Part shown: in pieces, positions 34,567 to 42,225 of the stretch | Layout of the letters: every line of letters begins with the position of its first letter | Numbering within the stretch: position 1 is the first letter of the stretch | NCBI RefSeq assembly: GCF_047302425.1 | Contig: NZ_CP154855.1 | Span: 1,922,001-1,986,000, forward strand | Reading direction: 5' to 3' | DNA: 64,000 nt | Source: Oceanitalea sp047302425 | GTDB lineage: Bacteria > Actinomycetota > Actinomycetes > Actinomycetales > Actinomycetaceae | Notes under the pieces: model-generated | The model's database searches: none | Told to the model about the DNA's origin: nothing | Seen by the model: the letters and a program-made list of their open reading frames with translations, nothing else | Made by a program: the position numbers and the translations under genes

Positions 34567-35142
34567 TCAGCGGCGCGGGGTGAGGGCCGTGACGCCGTCG
34601 GGCAGCGGCTCGAGGCCGGCGGCGGAGGAGGTCAGCTGGGTCCAGGCCATGAGGTGGGGGCCGAGGTCGGTGGTGTTGGGCGACCAGGAGGCGCGGACCT
34701 CGATCTCGACGTCCTGGTCGCGCAGGACGAGCCCGCCGAAGCTCTCCGAGAGCACGCGGGTGACCGTCCCGGACAGGGAGTGGTAGCCCGCCCCGGCGGA
34801 GCCGAGGGCGTCGGTGAGCCAGGCCCAGCCGACCTCCCCGAGCATCGGGTCGGCGCCCAGCTCGGGCTCCAGGCGGGCCCGGGCCATGACGATGACCCGG
34901 AAGGTGCCGTTCCACGCGCTCTGGCCCTCGGGGTCGTGGAGGACGACGAAGCGGCCGCTGCCCAGGAGGGTCTCGGGCTCCGCCGTGGGGTTGACCTCGG
35001 CGGTGAGCGCGAGCGCGTACGGGGCGATGCGTGTGGGCGCGGGCACCTCCTCCAGGCGGACCTCGGGCCGCTGGCGGTGTCCGCGCAGACTGAGGAGCGC
35101 CTCCTCGAATGCGGGCGGAACCTGCGCACCGTCGCTGTTCAC
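34567..35142 (-). CDS. DUF3000 family protein
   Basis: A 191-residue conserved actinobacterial protein of unknown function, recognised by PPAFEEALLSLRGHRQRPEV, RIAPYALALTAEV, SGRFVVLHDPEGQSAWNGTFRVIVMARA and VGWAWLTDALGSAGAGYHSLSGTVTRV. No catalytic or membrane motif is apparent. GTG at 35142 lies six bases from TAGCCT. Neighbouring rnd and nearby dxs match the mycobacterial gene order. Confidence 0.85.
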   Translation of the reverse strand: MNSDGAQVPPAFEEALLSLRGHRQRPEVRLEEVPAPTRIAPYALALTAEVNPTAEPETLLGSGRFVVLHDPEGQSAWNGTFRVIVMARARLEPELGADPMLGEVGWAWLTDALGSAGAGYHSLSGTVTRVLSESFGGLVLRDQDVEIEVRASWSPNTTDLGPHLMAWTQLTSSAAGLEPLPDGVTALTPRR

Positions 35143-35148
35143 GCCCCC

Positions 35149-35154
35149 AGGCTA
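35149..35154 (-). promoter_or_regulatory. TAGCCT -10 box, leaderless start of the DUF3000 gene
   Basis: On the minus strand TAGCCT, six bases, then GTG at 35142. Confidence 0.45.
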
Positions 35155-35190
35155 GGGCGGCGCGCCCCGAACGGGGCCGTGGCGCGCCGG

Positions 35191-35196
35191 TAGACT
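35191..35196 (+). promoter_or_regulatory. TAGACT -10 box of the ATP-grasp gene
   Basis: TAGACT lies 36 bases before GTG 35233; the predicted leader contains AGGAGG. Confidence 0.4.
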
Positions 35197-35232
35197 CGCC
35201 GCGCCCCCGACGCCCACCCAGGAGGAGCGCAC

Positions 35233-36486
35233 GTGGCCGACTTCCGCCCGGTCCTGCTCGGCACCGACCTCGGTGTCTACTCGATCGCCCGCTCCTTCCA
35301 CGAGGCCTACGGCGTCCGCTCGTTCGTCGTGTCCAACCAGCTGCGCGGGCCGGTCGACCACTCGCGCATCATCGACAACGTCCTCGTCGGGGCGGGGGCG
35401 AGCGAGGAGCAGACGGTCGCGGCCCTCGTCGACCTCGCGGGCCGGAACGCCGGCACCCCGCTGCTGCTCGTCGTCAACGCCGAGCACGAGGTCGAGATGC
35501 TCGTGCGCCACCGCGCCGTCCTTGAGGAGCACTTCGTCGTCCCCTACGCCGCCAACGAGGTGCTCACCGCCGCGGGGGACAAGGAGGTGCTCGCCGCCGC
35601 CTGCGAGAGGCTCGGGATCGCGACGCCCGCGACCCGCGCCGTCGACCTCTCGGCAGCCGACGACGGCGGGTGGGCGCCGCCGCGCCTCGACCTCACCTTC
35701 CCCGTCGTGCTCAAGCCCGCGGTCAGCGCCGAGCACCTCCTGCTGTCCTACGAGGGCAAACGCAAGGTGTACAGCGCTGCCACGCAGGAGGAGGCCGACG
35801 CCGTCCTGCGCCGCCTCGCTGCGGCGGGGCTGCGTGACGTCGTGCTCGTCCAGGAGCTCATCCCCGGTGACGACACCCAGGGCCGCACCGTCACCTGCTA
35901 CGTCGACCGCTCCGGGGAGGTCACGCTCATGGCCTCCGGTCAGCTGCTGCTCCAGCTGCACGCCCCGACGATGATCGGCAACTCCGCGACGATCCTCACC
36001 GAGGCGCAGCCGGAGATCGAGGCGCAGGCCGCGGCCATCCTCGGCGAGCTCGGCTTCACCGGCTTCGCGAACTTCGACGTCAAGGTCGACCCGCGCGACG
36101 GACGCGCCCACTTCCTCGACCTCAACCCGCGCATCGGGCGGCCGAACTACTACCTCAACGTCGCCGGCCGGAACCCGGCCCGCGCCGTCGTCGCCGACCA
36201 CGCGGCCGAGCTCGGTGTCGCCCCGCCCACCGGGCCGCTGTACCGGCCCGAGCAGGAGGTGGGGGTCTACTCCTACCTGCCGTGGCGGCTCGTGCGCCGC
36301 TACCTCACCGACCCGGAGCTGCGCCGCCGGGTGGGCCGGATCAGCCGGACGCGCCGCTTCACGCACCCGCTGGCCTACCCGCTCGACCGCGACCCGCGCC
36401 GCGGCTTCTACCGCGCCGCGTCCACGGTCAACCTTGTCCGCGACTTCAAGGCGCACTACCCGGAGCCCACACCCACCGGCCTCTGA
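35233..36486 (+). CDS. ATP-grasp carboxylate-amine ligase
   Basis: A 417-residue ATP-grasp enzyme. Pre-ATP-grasp domain: residues 1-110 (LLGTDLGVYSIARSFHEAYGV). The ATP-binding domain includes LTFPVVLKPAVSAEH, LVQELIPGDDTQGRTV and the Mg2+ ligands in HFLDLNPRIGRPNYYLNVAGRNP. A C-terminal domain of about 80 residues ends in FKAHYPEP. It would couple a carboxylate to an amine with ADP formation. D-aspartate-type ligases that charge the peptidoglycan bridge belong to this group, and FemX-like genes lie 4 kb away, but the substrate is inference. GTG at 35233 has AGGAGG upstream. Confidence 0.8.
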   Translation: MADFRPVLLGTDLGVYSIARSFHEAYGVRSFVVSNQLRGPVDHSRIIDNVLVGAGASEEQTVAALVDLAGRNAGTPLLLVVNAEHEVEMLVRHRAVLEEHFVVPYAANEVLTAAGDKEVLAAACERLGIATPATRAVDLSAADDGGWAPPRLDLTFPVVLKPAVSAEHLLLSYEGKRKVYSAATQEEADAVLRRLAAAGLRDVVLVQELIPGDDTQGRTVTCYVDRSGEVTLMASGQLLLQLHAPTMIGNSATILTEAQPEIEAQAAAILGELGFTGFANFDVKVDPRDGRAHFLDLNPRIGRPNYYLNVAGRNPARAVVADHAAELGVAPPTGPLYRPEQEVGVYSYLPWRLVRRYLTDPELRRRVGRISRTRRFTHPLAYPLDRDPRRGFYRAASTVNLVRDFKAHYPEPTPTGL

Positions 36487-36516
36487 CCACGTCCCCTCCT
36501 CACCGGCCCGCCCCCT

Positions 36517-36545
36517 TCCGCTGAGAGCTGGATTCCTCCGGGCCC
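36517..36545 (+). repeat. Copy of the dispersed intergenic repeat
   Basis: CCGCTGAGAGCTGGATTCC followed by TCCGGGCCCC aligns with the 37534 copy CGCCGACAGCCGGATTCTCC with a handful of changes and one extra C. It lies 31 bases after the ATP-grasp stop, at a convergent junction. Confidence 0.55.
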
Positions 36546-36560
36546 CGATGAGTGCGCAGG

Positions 36561-36609
36561 CTTAGGTGTGGACTTGTGGACCTCAGCGGTGCGCAGCTCC
36601 ACACCTAAG
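36561..36609. terminator. 12-bp perfect inverted repeat at a convergent junction
   Basis: CTTAGGTGTGGA (36561-36572) and TCCACACCTAAG (36598-36609) are exact complements with a 25-base loop. It lies between the ATP-grasp gene and the RlmA-like gene and may end transcription from both sides. The arms are much less GC-rich than the surroundings. Confidence 0.5.
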
Positions 36610-36622
36610 CGCTCGGGCGGGT

Positions 36623-37477
36623 TCAGGCAGCGCGGTAGGAGGTCACGGTGACCGATACGGTGACGTCGACGGGCTCGGGGAGGGCGGCGACGGCGTCCTC
36701 CAGCGCCTGCCGCTCGACGTGGTGGGCGCTCGGACCCATGAGGGCCTCGAGCCTCACGTCCTCGCGGGTCATCGCGGCGCGGTAGCGCACGGCCCGCTCG
36801 TCGACGACGGCGAAGTCGCTCAGCTGGCGGGCGAGGCGTTCCGCCTTGTCCGGCGCGACGCCGATCATCCCCAGCGGGCCGATGATCTCGGCCAGGTGGT
36901 CCTGGGCGGGAGCGACGACGACGAGCCGCCCCTCCGGCGCGAGGACCCGCGCGATCTCGGGGGCGTTGCGCGGTCCGAAGACGCTGAGGACGGCGGCGGC
37001 CGAGCCGGTGGCCAGGGGGAGGCGCTGCCACACGTCGGCGCGGACGGCGGCGAGCCGCTCGTGGGCGCGCGCGGCGCGGCGGGCGGCGTAGGGGGAGAGC
37101 TCGACGTCGAGCCCGACGGCGGCCGGCACGGCGTCCAGCACCGTGGCGAGGTAGTAGCCGGTGCCGCCGGCGAGGTCGAGGACGAGGGGTGTCCCGCCGT
37201 CGTCGTCGATCGTCAGGGCGACCGCCTCGGCGAGGGCGGCGGCGATCGGCGCGTAGTGGCCCCGCCCGAGGAAGGCGTTGCGGGCGGCGACCATGTCCGC
37301 GGTGTCGCCCTGGCCGGCCCGGCTGCCGCCGCCCAGCAGCGTGAGGTAGCCCTGCCGGGCGAGGTCGAAGCCGTGGCCCGCGGCGCAGCGCACCGTACGG
37401 CCGGCCCGCTCGAGCGCGGCCGCGCAGACCGGGCAGCGCAGCTGCGGCAGGACGAGGTCGATGCGCGGGGTCTCCAT
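36623..37477 (-). CDS. RlmA-like 23S rRNA (guanine-N1)-methyltransferase
   Basis: A 284-residue SAM methyltransferase. An N-terminal zinc-ribbon-like region (LRCPVCAAALERAGRTVRCAAGHGFDLARQGYLTLL) is followed by a Rossmann domain (VLDLAGGTGYYLATVL, VFGPRNAPEIARVLAPEGRLVVVAP). This order and the FDLARQGYL sequence are typical of RlmA, which methylates G745 or G748 of 23S rRNA; the actinobacterial G748-type enzymes can confer tylosin-type macrolide resistance. ATG at 37477 lies ten bases from a TAGGGT box on the minus strand; GTG at 37489 overlaps that box. Confidence 0.82.
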   Translation of the reverse strand: METPRIDLVLPQLRCPVCAAALERAGRTVRCAAGHGFDLARQGYLTLLGGGSRAGQGDTADMVAARNAFLGRGHYAPIAAALAEAVALTIDDDGGTPLVLDLAGGTGYYLATVLDAVPAAVGLDVELSPYAARRAARAHERLAAVRADVWQRLPLATGSAAAVLSVFGPRNAPEIARVLAPEGRLVVVAPAQDHLAEIIGPLGMIGVAPDKAERLARQLSDFAVVDERAVRYRAAMTREDVRLEALMGPSAHHVERQALEDAVAALPEPVDVTVSVTVTSYRAA

Positions 37478-37533
37478 GTCGCCCGCCACCCTACGCGCGA
37501 CTCCAGCCCCGACCGCCCAACCACCACCCCCTT

Positions 37534-37562
37534 CGCCGACAGCCGGATTCTCCGGCGCCCCC
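37534..37562 (+). repeat. Left inverted-repeat copy flanking a methyltransferase gene
   Basis: CGCCGACAGCCGGATTCTCC, then GGCGCCCCC, 29 bases. It contains its own small hairpin GCCGGA-TTC-TCCGGC. It matches the copy at 38202-38230, in the opposite direction, with two mismatches. It lies just upstream of the methyltransferase -10 box. Confidence 0.8.
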
Positions 37563-37566
37563 TGGG

Positions 37567-37572
37567 TACGCT
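37567..37572 (+). promoter_or_regulatory. TACGCT -10 box, leaderless start of the methyltransferase gene
   Basis: TACGCT, six bases, then GTG at 37579. The -35 zone falls inside the 37534-37562 repeat. Confidence 0.45.
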
Positions 37573-37578
37573 GCCGCC

Positions 37579-38181
37579 GTGGCCGCCGACGGACGCTGGA
37601 ACCACAACATCCACTACCACCGGGTCGTACTCGACGCGGTGCCTGACGGGGCCCGGACCGCGCTGGACGTCGGGGCGGGTGACGGGCTCCTCGCCCGGGA
37701 GCTGCGGACGAGGGTGCCGCACGTGACGGCCATCGACGTCGACCCGGACGTCGTCGCCCGTGCCCGGACGCAAGACTCCGGGATCACGTGGATCGTCGGG
37801 GATGTCCTCGGCCACCCGCTCGAGCCGGGGGCGTTCGACGTCGTCGCGTCGGTCGCGGCGCTGCACCACCTGCCCGACCTCGCCGGTGGCCTGCGCCGGC
37901 TGGCGGAGCTCACCGCGCCCGGCGGCGTGCTGGCCGTCGTCGGCGTGGCGCGGAGCACGGGCCTGGGGGACGTGCCCTACGAGATCGCCGGCGCGGTGCA
38001 GCACCGAGTCCTCACCCGACGCCGGGTGGTCTGGGAGCACAGCGCCCCGACCGTCTGGCCACCACCGCACAGCTACGCCGAGGTGCGGCGGACTGCCGCA
38101 GCGCTCCTCCCGGGAATGAGGTGGCGGCGGCTGGCGATGTGGCGCTACTCGCTCCTGTGGACCCGGCCGCGGGAGGAGTAG
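37579..38181 (+). CDS. Class I SAM-dependent methyltransferase
   Basis: A 200-residue methyltransferase with a Rossmann core: TALDVGAGDGLLARELR (motif I), AIDVDPDVVARAR (acidic end of beta 2), FDVVASVAALHHLPDLAGGLRRLAELTAPGGVLAVVGV. It resembles small-molecule or Methyltransf_11 enzymes; the substrate is unknown. GTG at 37579 is six bases after TACGCT. The gene is framed by inverted copies of a 29-bp repeat (37534 and 38202), an arrangement that recalls the repeat-flanked DinB-like gene. Confidence 0.8.
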   Translation: MAADGRWNHNIHYHRVVLDAVPDGARTALDVGAGDGLLARELRTRVPHVTAIDVDPDVVARARTQDSGITWIVGDVLGHPLEPGAFDVVASVAALHHLPDLAGGLRRLAELTAPGGVLAVVGVARSTGLGDVPYEIAGAVQHRVLTRRRVVWEHSAPTVWPPPHSYAEVRRTAAALLPGMRWRRLAMWRYSLLWTRPREE

Positions 38182-38201
38182 TGAGAGGCCACAGGGGAGC
38201 C

Positions 38202-38230
38202 GGGGACGCCGGAAAATCCGGCTGTCGGCG
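38202..38230 (-). repeat. Right inverted-repeat copy flanking the methyltransferase gene
   Basis: Read on the minus strand it is CGCCGACAGCCGGATTTTCC, then GGCGTCCCC: 27 of 29 bases as in the 37534 copy. The internal stem GCCGGA-AAA-TCCGGC is perfect. It starts 20 bases after the methyltransferase stop and precedes yaaA. Confidence 0.8.
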
Positions 38231-38262
38231 ATGGGGGCGGGGGGACAGGGAGGCGGGTCGCC

Positions 38263-38268
38263 TAGAGT
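38263..38268 (+). promoter_or_regulatory. TAGAGT -10 box, leaderless start of yaaA
   Basis: TAGAGT, six bases, then GTG at 38275; no ribosome-binding site. Confidence 0.5.
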
Positions 38269-38274
38269 TGTCCG

Positions 38275-39024
38275 GTGCTCATCCTCCTGCCGCCCTCGGA
38301 GTCCAAGTCCACCCGCAGCAGGGGCAAGCCGGCCGACCCGGCGGCACTGAGCTTTCGTGAGCTCGTCGCGCCGCGGCGTACCGTCGCGGCCGAGCTCGCC
38401 GCCGTCAGCGCCCGGCCGGACGCGCTCGAGGTCCTCGGCGTCGGCGCCAGCCTCGCCGAGGAGGTCGCCGGCAACCTCCGCCTCGACACCGCCCCCGCGG
38501 TGCCCGTCCGCGAGCTCTACACCGGCGTCCTCTACGACGCCCTCGACCTGCCCGGCATGGAGGCCGCCGCCGGCCGCCGCGCCACCCGGTGGCTCGTGGT
38601 GGTCTCCGCGCTCCACGGCGCGCTGCGGATGAGTGACCGTGTCGCCCCCTACCGGCTCGCGATGAACGTCACCCTGCCCGGCACCGGCCCCCTTGCCCGG
38701 TTCTGGCGCGAGCACCTCGACGCCGCGCTGACGACGGCGGCCGGGGACGGCGTCGTCGTCGACTGCCGCTCCTCCACCTACGCCGCCGCCGGCTCCCCGC
38801 GAGGCAGGGCCGCCGAGGGCTGGGTCCAGGTCCGCGTGCCCGGCGCGAGCCACATGGCCAAGCACACCCGCGGGCTCGTCGCCGGCCACCTGTGCCGCAC
38901 GGGGGCCACGCCGCGCACCCCGGAGCAGCTGGCCGAGGAGCTGGAGGGCGCCTTCACCGTCGTCGGCCTCAACGCCCCCGCCCGCGACGGCAAGCCGTGG
39001 GTGCTCGACGTCACCGCGGAATAG
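38275..39024 (+). CDS. yaaA: YaaA family peroxide-stress protein (DUF328)
   Basis: A 249-residue protein starting LILLPPSESKSTRSRGKP, the diagnostic opening of YaaA. It continues with PVRELYTGVLYDALDL, VVSALHGALRMSDRVAPYRLAM and VVDCRSSTYAAAG. In E. coli YaaA limits peroxide-dependent damage by lowering free intracellular iron and is reported to bind DNA; the same role here is inferred from family. Probably expressed from its own leaderless promoter. Confidence 0.88.
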   Translation: MLILLPPSESKSTRSRGKPADPAALSFRELVAPRRTVAAELAAVSARPDALEVLGVGASLAEEVAGNLRLDTAPAVPVRELYTGVLYDALDLPGMEAAAGRRATRWLVVVSALHGALRMSDRVAPYRLAMNVTLPGTGPLARFWREHLDAALTTAAGDGVVVDCRSSTYAAAGSPRGRAAEGWVQVRVPGASHMAKHTRGLVAGHLCRTGATPRTPEQLAEELEGAFTVVGLNAPARDGKPWVLDVTAE

Positions 39025-39079
39025 ACCCGCGCCCTCCCGGTTGGACCCCGGTAGTACCACCACCGACGAAAGGCGCCCG

Positions 39080-40060
39080 ATGCCACTCCCGCTCTCCATC
39101 CTCGACCTCGCCACCGTGGGCCGCAGCCAGACCGTCGCCGAGTCCCTCGACGGGACCGTCGCCCTGGCGCAGAAGGCCGAGGAGACGGGCTACTCGCGGG
39201 TCTGGTACGCCGAGCACCACAACATGGCCGCCATCGCGTCGTCGGCGACCTCCGTGCTCATCGCGCACGTCGCCGCGCACACGGGGAGCATCCGGCTCGG
39301 CTCGGGCGGCGTCATGCTGCCCAACCACTCCCCGCTCACCATCGCCGAGCAGTACGGCACCCTCGAGACCCTCCACCCGGGCCGCATCGACCTCGGCCTG
39401 GGCCGCGCGCCGGGCACCGACCAGAACACGATGCGCGCCCTGCGCAGGGACAACAGCTCGGCCGACACCTTCCCCGAGGACGTCCTCGAGCTCCAGGGCT
39501 ACCTGCGCGGCCAGTCCCGCATCCCCGGCGTGGACGCCTACCCCGGCAAGGGCACCGACGTCCCGCTCTACATCCTGGGCTCCTCGCTCTTCGGCGCCGG
39601 CCTCGCGGCCACCCTCGGCCTGCCCTACGCCTTCGCCTCCCACTTCGCGCCGGCGGCGCTGCACGAGGCGATCGCGCTGTACCGGCGCGAGTTCGAGCCC
39701 TCCGCCCAGCTCGACAAGCCGTACGTCATCGCCGCGTACAACGTCGTCGCCGCGGACCAGCAGGCCGACGCCGAGCGCCAGCAGCAGGAGGTCATGCGCG
39801 GCCGCGTCGCCCTCCTCCTGCGCCCGGGCACCCAGTACACCGACGAGCAGGCCGACGCCCTGCTCGCCTCGCCCCAGGGCCGCCACCTCCAGCAGATGAT
39901 GACCTACAGCGCCGTCGGCACCCCCGACGTCGTGCGGGACAAGGTGACCGAGTTCGGCGAGCAGACCGGCGCCGACGAGATCATCGTCGCCCACCAGGGC
40001 CCCACCGTGGAGGACCGGCTGCGCTCGGCCGAGCTGCTCGCCGAGGCCTACCTCACCTGA
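39080..40060 (+). CDS. LLM-class flavin-dependent oxidoreductase (MsnO8-like)
   Basis: A 326-residue luciferase-like monooxygenase. It starts PLPLSILDLATVGRSQTVAESL and has RVWYAEHHNMAAIASSATSVLIAHVAAHTGSIRLGSGGVMLPNHSPLTIAEQYGTLE cut by short gaps, typical of the MsnO8 subgroup, plus RIDLGLGRAPGTDQ. It probably uses FMN on an unidentified substrate. ATG at 39080 has GAAAGG upstream. No partner gene is apparent. Confidence 0.85.
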   Translation: MPLPLSILDLATVGRSQTVAESLDGTVALAQKAEETGYSRVWYAEHHNMAAIASSATSVLIAHVAAHTGSIRLGSGGVMLPNHSPLTIAEQYGTLETLHPGRIDLGLGRAPGTDQNTMRALRRDNSSADTFPEDVLELQGYLRGQSRIPGVDAYPGKGTDVPLYILGSSLFGAGLAATLGLPYAFASHFAPAALHEAIALYRREFEPSAQLDKPYVIAAYNVVAADQQADAERQQQEVMRGRVALLLRPGTQYTDEQADALLASPQGRHLQQMMTYSAVGTPDVVRDKVTEFGEQTGADEIIVAHQGPTVEDRLRSAELLAEAYLT

Positions 40061-40133
40061 CCGGGACCGGCCCGCCTCGCGCACGTCGCCCCCTGCCGCA
40101 CCTAGGGTGGGGGGCGACGTGAAAGGGGATGAG

Positions 40134-41195
40134 GTGGAGCACAGCATCAGGCTCGTGCCGTTGGACGACGACGAGTTCGCCGCGATGACGGCGGACGTCG
40201 ACCTCCCGGTGGAGCAGTCCCTCGCCTGGGACGCCTACGACCGCGCCGTCCCCGGACGGCGGCCGTGGAAGCGCTTCGCCTTCCTCGTCGACGAGGAGCC
40301 CGCCGCCGTCGTCGCCCTCTCGGAGTACCTCGGGCGCGGCTTCCACTACCTGTGGGCCAAGCACGGGCCGGTCTGGTTCACCGAGCCGACGCCGGAGCTC
40401 GAGCAGGCCCTGCGCGAGCGGCTCGTCACCGGTGTGCGCGCCGTCGACCCGCGGCTCGTCTTCGTCCGCCTCCACGCCGCGCACCCCGGCGAGGACCTTC
40501 ACCCGCTGCTCCAGTCGGTCACCTACGACCGCACCGTCGTCGTCGAGCTCGACGGTCGCAGCGACGACGAGCTGCTCGCCGGCATGAAGAAGCGCGGCCG
40601 CCGCGACCTGCGCAAGGGCCTGCGCGAGCAGCCCGTCGAGTGCACCGAGGAGACCGGCATCCCGGACTTCGCACCCTTCTACGAGGTGCTGCGCGAGACC
40701 GCCGAGCGCGACGGCTTCGGCGTCCACCCGATGAGCGTCTACACGACGATGCTCGACGCCCTCGGCCCGCAGCACGCGCGCCTGTTCGTCGGGCGGCACG
40801 GTGGCGAGGTCCAGGCCTGGGTCATCGTCACCGTCCACGACGGCCTGGCCACCGCCTACTACGCGGCGAGCACCGCCGCGGGCCGCGTGCACGACGCCCC
40901 CACCCAGCTCTACTGGCACATCATCCGCACCCTGCGCGACGAGGGTGCCCGCAGCTTCGACTTCATGGGCATCGGCTCCGAGCTCGCCCCGTCGCTCGAG
41001 GCGCTGACGACGATGAAGACGAAGTTCAACCCCGAGCCCACGGTCGTCGCCCCCGCGTGGGACGTGCCCGTGCGCCCCTGGACCTACACCGCGCTGACCA
41101 AGGCGCTGGCCGCCAAGCGCAGCGCCGTCGCGACGGCGCGCCGGGCCGTGCCCGCGGCGCGCCGCGCGATCAGCCGCGAGGAGGAGACCGCGTGA
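40134..41195 (+). CDS. FemX-like peptidoglycan bridge aminoacyltransferase, first copy
   Basis: A 353-residue Fem-family protein with two GNAT-like folds. Typical sequences are LPVEQSLAWDAYDRAVPGR, YLWAKHGPVWFTEPTPELEQ, KRGRRDLRKGLRE and the C-terminal FDFMGIGSELAPSLEALTTMKTKFNPE. Such enzymes use aminoacyl-tRNA to add residues to the lipid II stem peptide at the inner face of the membrane. GTG at 40134 has AAAGGGG five bases upstream; GTG at 40119 or 40107 would extend it by 5 or 9 residues. It overlaps its paralogue by GTGA. Confidence 0.85.
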   Translation: MEHSIRLVPLDDDEFAAMTADVDLPVEQSLAWDAYDRAVPGRRPWKRFAFLVDEEPAAVVALSEYLGRGFHYLWAKHGPVWFTEPTPELEQALRERLVTGVRAVDPRLVFVRLHAAHPGEDLHPLLQSVTYDRTVVVELDGRSDDELLAGMKKRGRRDLRKGLREQPVECTEETGIPDFAPFYEVLRETAERDGFGVHPMSVYTTMLDALGPQHARLFVGRHGGEVQAWVIVTVHDGLATAYYAASTAAGRVHDAPTQLYWHIIRTLRDEGARSFDFMGIGSELAPSLEALTTMKTKFNPEPTVVAPAWDVPVRPWTYTALTKALAAKRSAVATARRAVPAARRAISREEETA

Positions 41196-42220
41196 CCCTG
41201 CGCCCCGTCGACGACACCACCTACACCGCCCTGGCCGGTACCCCGCTGCCCATCGAGCAGGCGCCCGTGTGGGCGGCCTTCGACGCCGTCGTCCCCGGCC
41301 GCTCCCACTGGGGTCGCCTCGCGTTCGAGGACGACGACGGCGCCACGACCGCCGTCGTCTCCCTCGCCGAGGTCCGTGGCCCGGGCGGGTTCCGCTACCT
41401 GTGGGCGAAGAACGGCCCCGTGTGGTTCGTCGAGCCTACGCCCGAGCGGGAGGCCGCGCTGCGCCGCCAGCTTGGCGAGCGGCTGCGCCGCGTCGACCCG
41501 CGGCTCGTCTTCGTCCGGCTCCACGCGATGCACGAGGCGCCGGACCTGCGCCCGGTCATGCAGGGCATCACCTACGACCGCACGGTCGTCGTCGACCTCG
41601 ACCGCAGCGAGGATGAGGTCTTCGCCGCGATGAAGCAGCAGGGCCGCCGCGCGATCCGCAAGGCGCTCAAGGACGAGTCGCTCACCGTGGGCGAGGAGAC
41701 CGGGCTGGACGAGGCCGCCTTCGCCGAGCTCTACGAGGTCTTCGTCGAGACGGGGGAGCGGGAGGGCTTCGGCCCGCACCCCGCCCGCCGCTACCTCGAC
41801 ATGCTCGCCACCCTCGGCCCCGAGCACGCCCGGGTCTTCGTCACCCGCCGCGACGGGCGCGTGCTCGCCTGGGCGCTCGTCCTCGTCAACGACGGCGCGG
41901 CGCTGTACTCCGTGGGCGCCTCCAATGCCGAGGCCCGCAGCGCCTACGCCGCCGACCTCCTCCACTGGGAGGTCATCCGCACCCTGCTCGGCGAGGGCGT
42001 GCGCTCCTACGACCTTGCCGGCGCCGGCTCCGAGCGCTTCCCGGGCCTGTCCGGCCTCACGCAGTTCAAGACGAAGTTCGAGAAGGAGATCACCGAGGTC
42101 GCCCCGGCCTGGGACCTGCCGCTCCACCCGCGCGCCTACGACGCGCTCGTCGCCGCCCTCGCCGCCAAGCGCCGCGCGAGCGGGCTGGTGGGGGCTCTCA
42201 AGAGCCGCCTGCGCGGCTGA
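41192..42220 (+). CDS. FemX-like peptidoglycan bridge aminoacyltransferase, second copy
   Basis: A 342-residue tandem paralogue of the previous protein (shared FRYLWAKNGPVWFVEPTPERE, DPRLVFVRLHAMHEAPDLRP, TYDRTVVVDLD, QQGRRAIRKALKDE, YDLAGAGSERFPGLSGLTQFKTKF). The two likely add successive or different residues to the interpeptide bridge; which amino acids cannot be read from sequence. Translation is coupled through GTGA. It converges with the next gene, leaving only five bases between stops. Confidence 0.85.
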   Translation: MTLRPVDDTTYTALAGTPLPIEQAPVWAAFDAVVPGRSHWGRLAFEDDDGATTAVVSLAEVRGPGGFRYLWAKNGPVWFVEPTPEREAALRRQLGERLRRVDPRLVFVRLHAMHEAPDLRPVMQGITYDRTVVVDLDRSEDEVFAAMKQQGRRAIRKALKDESLTVGEETGLDEAAFAELYEVFVETGEREGFGPHPARRYLDMLATLGPEHARVFVTRRDGRVLAWALVLVNDGAALYSVGASNAEARSAYAADLLHWEVIRTLLGEGVRSYDLAGAGSERFPGLSGLTQFKTKFEKEITEVAPAWDLPLHPRAYDALVAALAAKRRASGLVGALKSRLRG

Positions 42221-42225
42221 GCCCC

